Source: Methanobacteriota archaeon (GTDB lineage: Archaea > Halobacteriota > Methanosarcinia > Methanosarcinales > Methanosarcinaceae). From it: a stretch of DNA of 8,463 nucleotides. Below the pieces are notes generated by a model, which saw only the letters and a list, made by a program, of their open reading frames with translations, was not told the origin of the DNA and did not search any database. The position numbers and the translations under genes were made by a program. This document shows, piece after piece, positions 6,119 to 8,463 of this stretch; the first letter of the stretch is position 1, and every line of letters begins with the position of its first letter. The stretch covers positions 1-8,463 of the forward strand of contig JAUPKV010000095.1 in the NCBI GenBank assembly GCA_030837265.1, written 5' to 3'.

Positions 6119-6228
6119 TTCTGAAATAATAGAACAGGAGGAATAAATCTATCCTGTAAGGGCAGTATCATCGGATTCATTAAAATTAAATTTCATTTTT
6201 AGTTCCAAATTTTTAGAAAAAAGCTAAA

Positions 6229-6309
6229 AACAATGGGAAGCATGGAAAACAGGCTTCCTCAAAAGCCCTTGCCGTTACTAAAATTAGAGAAGAATGTTAT
6301 TCAGATCTG
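6229..6309 (+). pseudogene. Decayed copy of the 3' end of the FMN-binding split-barrel gene
   Basis: This stretch resembles the last third of the gene at 4571-4978. CAAAAGCCCTTGCCGT is identical at 6260-6275 and 4899-4914, and flanking blocks align: AATGGGA, then ACAGG-TTCC, then ACTAAAATTAGAGAAGAATG against the parental ATGAAAATAACGGAAG. In the parental frame it reads K-A-L-A-V-T-K-I-R-E-E, matching K-A-L-A-V-M-K-I-T-E-V. Insertions upstream and a changed frame remove any start, and nothing of the N-terminal two thirds is present. It is probably a relic of a duplicated paralogue. The Yip1 gene now sits between parent and relic. Confidence 0.72.
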
Positions 6310-6489
6310 ATGATAAGCTGGATATCAGCTTCTCTGAAATCCTCTGAATGCTAATTTATAAAATTTACGATTTTATCCTGGTGTTGAGAATAAAATAAAA
6401 TTCCCGTAATCCCTCTTTTTTTTGAATAAGTTATCTCCAAAACGGCATCCCATGTCTTTTTTCCGACAAGCCAGCTTATTCTCTTAAAA
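6310..6489. other. Intergenic stretch between the gene relic and the operon promoter
   Basis: No gene is seen. It holds a small perfect hairpin, AAGCTG (6315-6320) with CAGCTT (6326-6331), and a T8 run near 6417-6424, which could terminate leftover transcription from upstream. Confidence 0.4.
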
Positions 6490-6499
6490 GTTTTATAAG
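6490..6499 (+). promoter_or_regulatory. Likely TATA box of the exported-protein/regulator operon
   Basis: GTTTTATAAG predicts transcription from about 6520, giving a leader of about 55 nt before ATG 6578. Confidence 0.5.
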
Positions 6500-6549
6500 A
6501 ACCTGTGAGGCTGATTGTTTGATGCCTTGGAGAGAAACTTTTTATTCTC

Positions 6550-6573
6550 GGGTTTCTTACCCCTCATGGGTGA
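6550..6573 (+). promoter_or_regulatory. Two alternative small hairpins over the ribosome binding site
   Basis: GGGT (6550-6553) can pair with ACCC (6559-6562), or the same ACCC can pair with GGGT (6568-6571). The second pairing covers the Shine-Dalgarno GGGTGA (6568-6573) of the ATG at 6578. Stems are only 4 bp, so this is a suggestive arrangement, not a demonstrated switch. Confidence 0.3.
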
Positions 6574-6577
6574 CAGT

Positions 6578-7084
6578 ATGAATATATGGAAAGTATTAAT
6601 ACTATGTATGGTTGCAGGTATGCTATTTGTTCCTGCAGCTTATGCCGAAGAGGAACATACGGTAAATTTCGCTACTAAAGACGATCTGGTTTCTGCCAAA
6701 AATGACAAAATAGATTACATTGTTAGCCCCTGTCCAGAAGATTCTTCTGATACAGAGGACCCTGTTATAAAGTCAACTCAGTACATAAGCCAGGGGCAGA
6801 CTATAAATCATTATGTGAGTGTAGGCTCAGGAGTAGACTATCTTGAAGTGGATTTGAACTGGGGCGATACAAGTGATTCCCTAACTCTTAAAGTTTATAC
6901 CCCTTCAGGTTCTCAGGTTGGAGGAACTTATAGTGACAGCTCTGATGGAAGTGTAAATGGCAGAATACACATTAATATAACACCCTCTGGTGGGGACGTT
7001 CAAAAGGGAACCTGGCGGTTCAAGGTCTACGGAGAATCGGTTAGTGGGTCTGAAAGCTATACATTCAATGTTTACCAGCACTAA
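6578..7084 (+). CDS. Exported protein with a PPC-like beta-sandwich domain
   Basis: A 168-residue protein with a clear Sec signal peptide: M-N-I-W-K, a hydrophobic core, and a cleavage-like A-Y-A before E-E-E (about residue 23). The mature part has a linker with D-Y-I-V-S-P (46-51) and a beta-rich domain (about 66-166) resembling the bacterial pre-peptidase C-terminal (PPC) sandwich: Q-Y-I-x-x-G-Q-T-I-N-H-Y near its start, L-T-L-K-V-Y-T-P-S-G in the middle, G-T-W-R-F-K-V-Y-G and Y-T-F-N-V near the end. PPC domains are usually non-catalytic modules of secreted proteins; no enzyme domain accompanies it. ATG 6578 is preferred because it places the signal peptide at the N-terminus and has GGGTGA 4 nt upstream; earlier in-frame ATGs (6515, 6566) would add up to 21 residues. 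Its 3' end overlaps the regulator gene, so the two are probably co-translated. A membrane-surface ligand or partner role is an inference. Confidence 0.82.
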   Translation: MNIWKVLILCMVAGMLFVPAAYAEEEHTVNFATKDDLVSAKNDKIDYIVSPCPEDSSDTEDPVIKSTQYISQGQTINHYVSVGSGVDYLEVDLNWGDTSDSLTLKVYTPSGSQVGGTYSDSSDGSVNGRIHINITPSGGDVQKGTWRFKVYGESVSGSESYTFNVYQH

Positions 7085-7823
7085 GCTTGAAAAAAAGCTT
7101 ATTTTCTGTTTACTTTTTTTTCTTTTAATATCAACAGCCGGGGCTACGGAATATATTGTAAGCCCATCTACAAATGACCAATCAGGAGTTTCAGTTAATG
7201 GGGAAGAAGTAGTATTACTTAAGGATTTTACAATCTACTGGCAGTTCCTTATCTGGCTGGCTGCGATGCAAATCTTATCCGGAATAGATGCGCTACTATA
7301 TATTGCAAAGCTTGTTTTCGCAATACTCGGGTTCCGGATTGTAGATCATTCAAATGTTGTTGGAGTTCTGAAGAGGAAACATATATACGCCTTTATCAAA
7401 GCCAGTCCCGGAACCTGTATTAGTGAGCTTGCGAATAATATGGGCCTGAACCGTGGAACTCTGCGCCATCACCTTAAAATTCTCGAAGCGGACAATATGG
7501 TTGAAGCTCACAGTGACCACGGAAAAGTCCGTTACTTCCAGAATAATTCCACATACGAAGAAAAAGAAAAACTGGTCATTTCAGTCCTTCAAAACGAGAT
7601 GACCCGCAGGATAATTTCTAAGATATTGGACGAAGAATGCAATACTAACAGAGATCTTGCCCAAACAACAGGAATTTCTAAAGGTACAGTTACCTGGCAT
7701 ATAAAGCAACTAAAAAAGTTAGATCTTATTGAAGAAAATCAGGTAGGAAGGAGTACAATGTATAACATAAATCCAGCTTACCGAGACACAATTGAAACAA
7801 TGTACATGAAATTCTTTGAATAA
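7068..7823 (+). CDS. Membrane-anchored transcriptional regulator with two winged-helix domains
   Basis: A 251-residue one-component regulator. Residues 1-26 look like a signal peptide or first membrane helix. A short external segment begins T-E-Y-I-V-S-P (27-33) and runs to about 55; a long hydrophobic stretch (about 57-90) returns the chain to the cytoplasm. Two winged helices follow: one at about 98-160 with recognition helix R-G-T-L-R-H-H-L-K-I-L, and one at about 167-236 with K-G-T-V-T-W-H-I-K-Q-L, both of the MarR/ArsR-like type found in archaeal two-HTH regulators. DNA binding is expected in the cytoplasm. Start ATG 7068 overlaps the upstream stop by 17 bp; its ribosome site is weak, which points to translational coupling. 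Further in-frame upstream codons lie inside the exported-protein gene and give no sensible N-terminus. The regulator probably controls its own operon; no target site is demonstrated. Confidence 0.88.
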   Translation: MFTSTKLEKKLIFCLLFFLLISTAGATEYIVSPSTNDQSGVSVNGEEVVLLKDFTIYWQFLIWLAAMQILSGIDALLYIAKLVFAILGFRIVDHSNVVGVLKRKHIYAFIKASPGTCISELANNMGLNRGTLRHHLKILEADNMVEAHSDHGKVRYFQNNSTYEEKEKLVISVLQNEMTRRIISKILDEECNTNRDLAQTTGISKGTVTWHIKQLKKLDLIEENQVGRSTMYNINPAYRDTIETMYMKFFE

Positions 7824-7858
7824 CGAACCCAAATATATGAAAGTACTCTAAATCTGTC

Positions 7859-7864
7859 TTTTTT
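7859..7864 (+). terminator. T-run after the regulator gene
   Basis: A T6 run 36 bp after the stop, without an evident hairpin. Archaeal transcription can end at U-tracts alone. Confidence 0.3.
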
Positions 7865-7958
7865 GATTAAATCCATCATTTAAGTATTACTTCTGAAAAA
7901 AACAATTGTAAATTCAACACTCATCCTGATTGTTTGATGATGTGGCTAAAAACCTTAT

Positions 7959-8149
7959 GATTTATATTGAGTAGGTCAGAAGTAATTATGGAGTTCAAAT
8001 TCCCCCTCCCGAGCAAGATTTGAACCCCCCTTATGCCGGAGGCATGGTTGCGTTAGCCTTGATTTCTTTCAAGGCTGCCTAACCTTGCTTCTGAGTAACT
8101 GTCGTTCAACTTGGCTTCTTAAGAGGAACACAAAATTCCTGACTTTTTT
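7959..8149 (+). ncRNA. Candidate structured RNA with promoter-like start and terminator
   Basis: There is no gene here, but the sequence is GC-richer than its surroundings and heavily paired. An outer stem AGCAAG (8012-8017) with CTTGCT (8084-8089) encloses ATGCC-GGA-GGCAT (about 8033-8045) and AGCCTTG-ATTTCTTT-CAAGGCT (about 8056-8077), the latter extended by GGTT/AACC across an internal loop, so a three-way junction is possible. A further pair GTTCAAAT (7993-8000) with ATTTGAAC (8018-8025) competes with part of it. GATTTATATTG near 7959-7969 could be a TATA box, and 8124-8149 is a hairpin plus T7. The opposite strand contains a T-loop-like GGTTCAAATC, but no complete tRNA can be folded. No RNA family is recognised. 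Confidence 0.35.
8124..8149 (+). terminator. Hairpin and T-run terminator
   Basis: AGGAA (8124-8128) pairs with TTCCT (8136-8140) around a 7-nt loop, and a T7 run follows at 8143-8149. It terminates rightward transcription, in the correct place to end the candidate RNA or read-through from the regulator operon. Confidence 0.5.
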
Positions 8150-8194
8150 TGCTACACTCAATGTGATTATTTCGTACTAAAAACAAAAATTACA

Positions 8195-8463
8195 TTATAT
8201 CGTCTCTGCTCTCTGGAAAAAATAACCACTGGCGCAGACCATCAGAACCGACAGTGTTAAAAGAATAGATATATTCAGAGAAATTGGGAATTCACAATGA
8301 CCGATCAAGACTCCCCGTAAAGCATCTACACCATATGTAAGCGGATCAAAATAAGATAGAATTCTTATTGAGGCAGGCAAATTTGAAACCGGGAATAAAG
8401 CTCCGGATAAAAGAAACAGAGGGAATGCAATAAAATTAATAACCGTGCTAAACCCGTGAAAAT
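8195..8463 (-). CDS. ABC-2 type transporter permease, C-terminal part only
   Basis: The C-terminal 88 residues of a membrane permease of the ABC-2 family (DrrB/NodJ type), which pairs with an ATP-binding subunit to export drugs, lipids or polysaccharides. The frame is open to the window edge. Diagnostic features are the F-P-L-F-L-L-S-G-A-L-F-P-V-S-N-L-P segment (the conserved ABC-2 signature region), followed by Y-F-D-P-L-T-Y-G-V-D-A-L-R-G, then a final transmembrane helix (about the last 30 residues) and a short cytoplasmic end Q-R-A-E-T-I. The TTG inside the frame at 8380 is not the start, since the family signature continues upstream of it. It converges with the regulator operon across the structured region at 7959-8149. 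The ATPase gene would be expected upstream of it, outside the window. Confidence 0.92.
   Translation of the reverse strand, partial: FHGFSTVINFIAFPLFLLSGALFPVSNLPASIRILSYFDPLTYGVDALRGVLIGHCEFPISLNISILLTLSVLMVCASGYFFQRAETI

Noticed and set aside
7926..7975. C/D box guide RNA (TGATGA followed by a C'-like TTATGAT)
   Set aside because: No CTGA D box stands at the required distance downstream, so the paired-box architecture is missing.
7990..8092. tRNA gene on the minus strand (class II-like, with GGTTCAAATC T-loop and a variable-arm-like hairpin)
   Set aside because: The T-stem would be mostly mismatched, no 5' acceptor strand complementary to the 3' segment exists, and the anticodon-like loop has 8 bases. 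No complete cloverleaf can be built.

Overview
The window looks like a piece of a methanogenic archaeal chromosome, most probably Methanosarcina or a close relative. The reasons are an archaeal-type PdxT, a Roco-family LRR-GTPase (a family described from Methanosarcina), a membrane-anchored regulator with two winged helices, long AT-rich intergenic DNA, TATA-like boxes about 25 bp ahead of inferred starts, and GGTGA-type ribosome binding sites. This assignment is an inference from family content; no search was run.

Layout. 1-509 (+) is the 3' part of pdxT (PLP synthase glutaminase), a GC-richer core gene. It converges on 580-3276 (-), a large LRR-Roc-COR (Roco) protein that is AT-rich like its surroundings and looks accessory. 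About 1.3 kb without a convincing gene follows (3277-4570). It holds the Roco promoter, a 300-bp start-less open frame on the minus strand with nested inverted repeats, an 18-codon ORF with a good Shine-Dalgarno, and a strongly structured stretch (4142-4350) behind an AT-rich promoter that could be a small RNA. At 4571-4978 (+) lies a small FMN-binding split-barrel protein, followed by three 20-bp tandem repeats and two hairpin/U-tract terminators. At 5459-6118 (+) is a five-helix Yip1-family membrane protein. Between it and the next gene lies a decayed copy of the 3' end of the FMN-protein gene (about 6229-6309).

6578-7823 (+) is a two-gene operon: an exported protein with a PPC-like beta-sandwich, overlapping by 17 bp a membrane-anchored regulator with two winged helices. 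Both carry a Y-I-V-S-P motif just outside the membrane, so they may form a sensor pair. 7824-8194 has no gene but contains a structured segment ending in a hairpin/T-run, a second small-RNA candidate. The window ends in the C-terminal part of an ABC-2 type permease (8195-8463, -).

The genes do not form one pathway. The best targets for follow-up are the Roco protein (unusual G4 nucleotide-specificity motif, cysteine cluster, helical C-terminal tail), the exported-protein/membrane-regulator pair, and the two structured intergenic regions.
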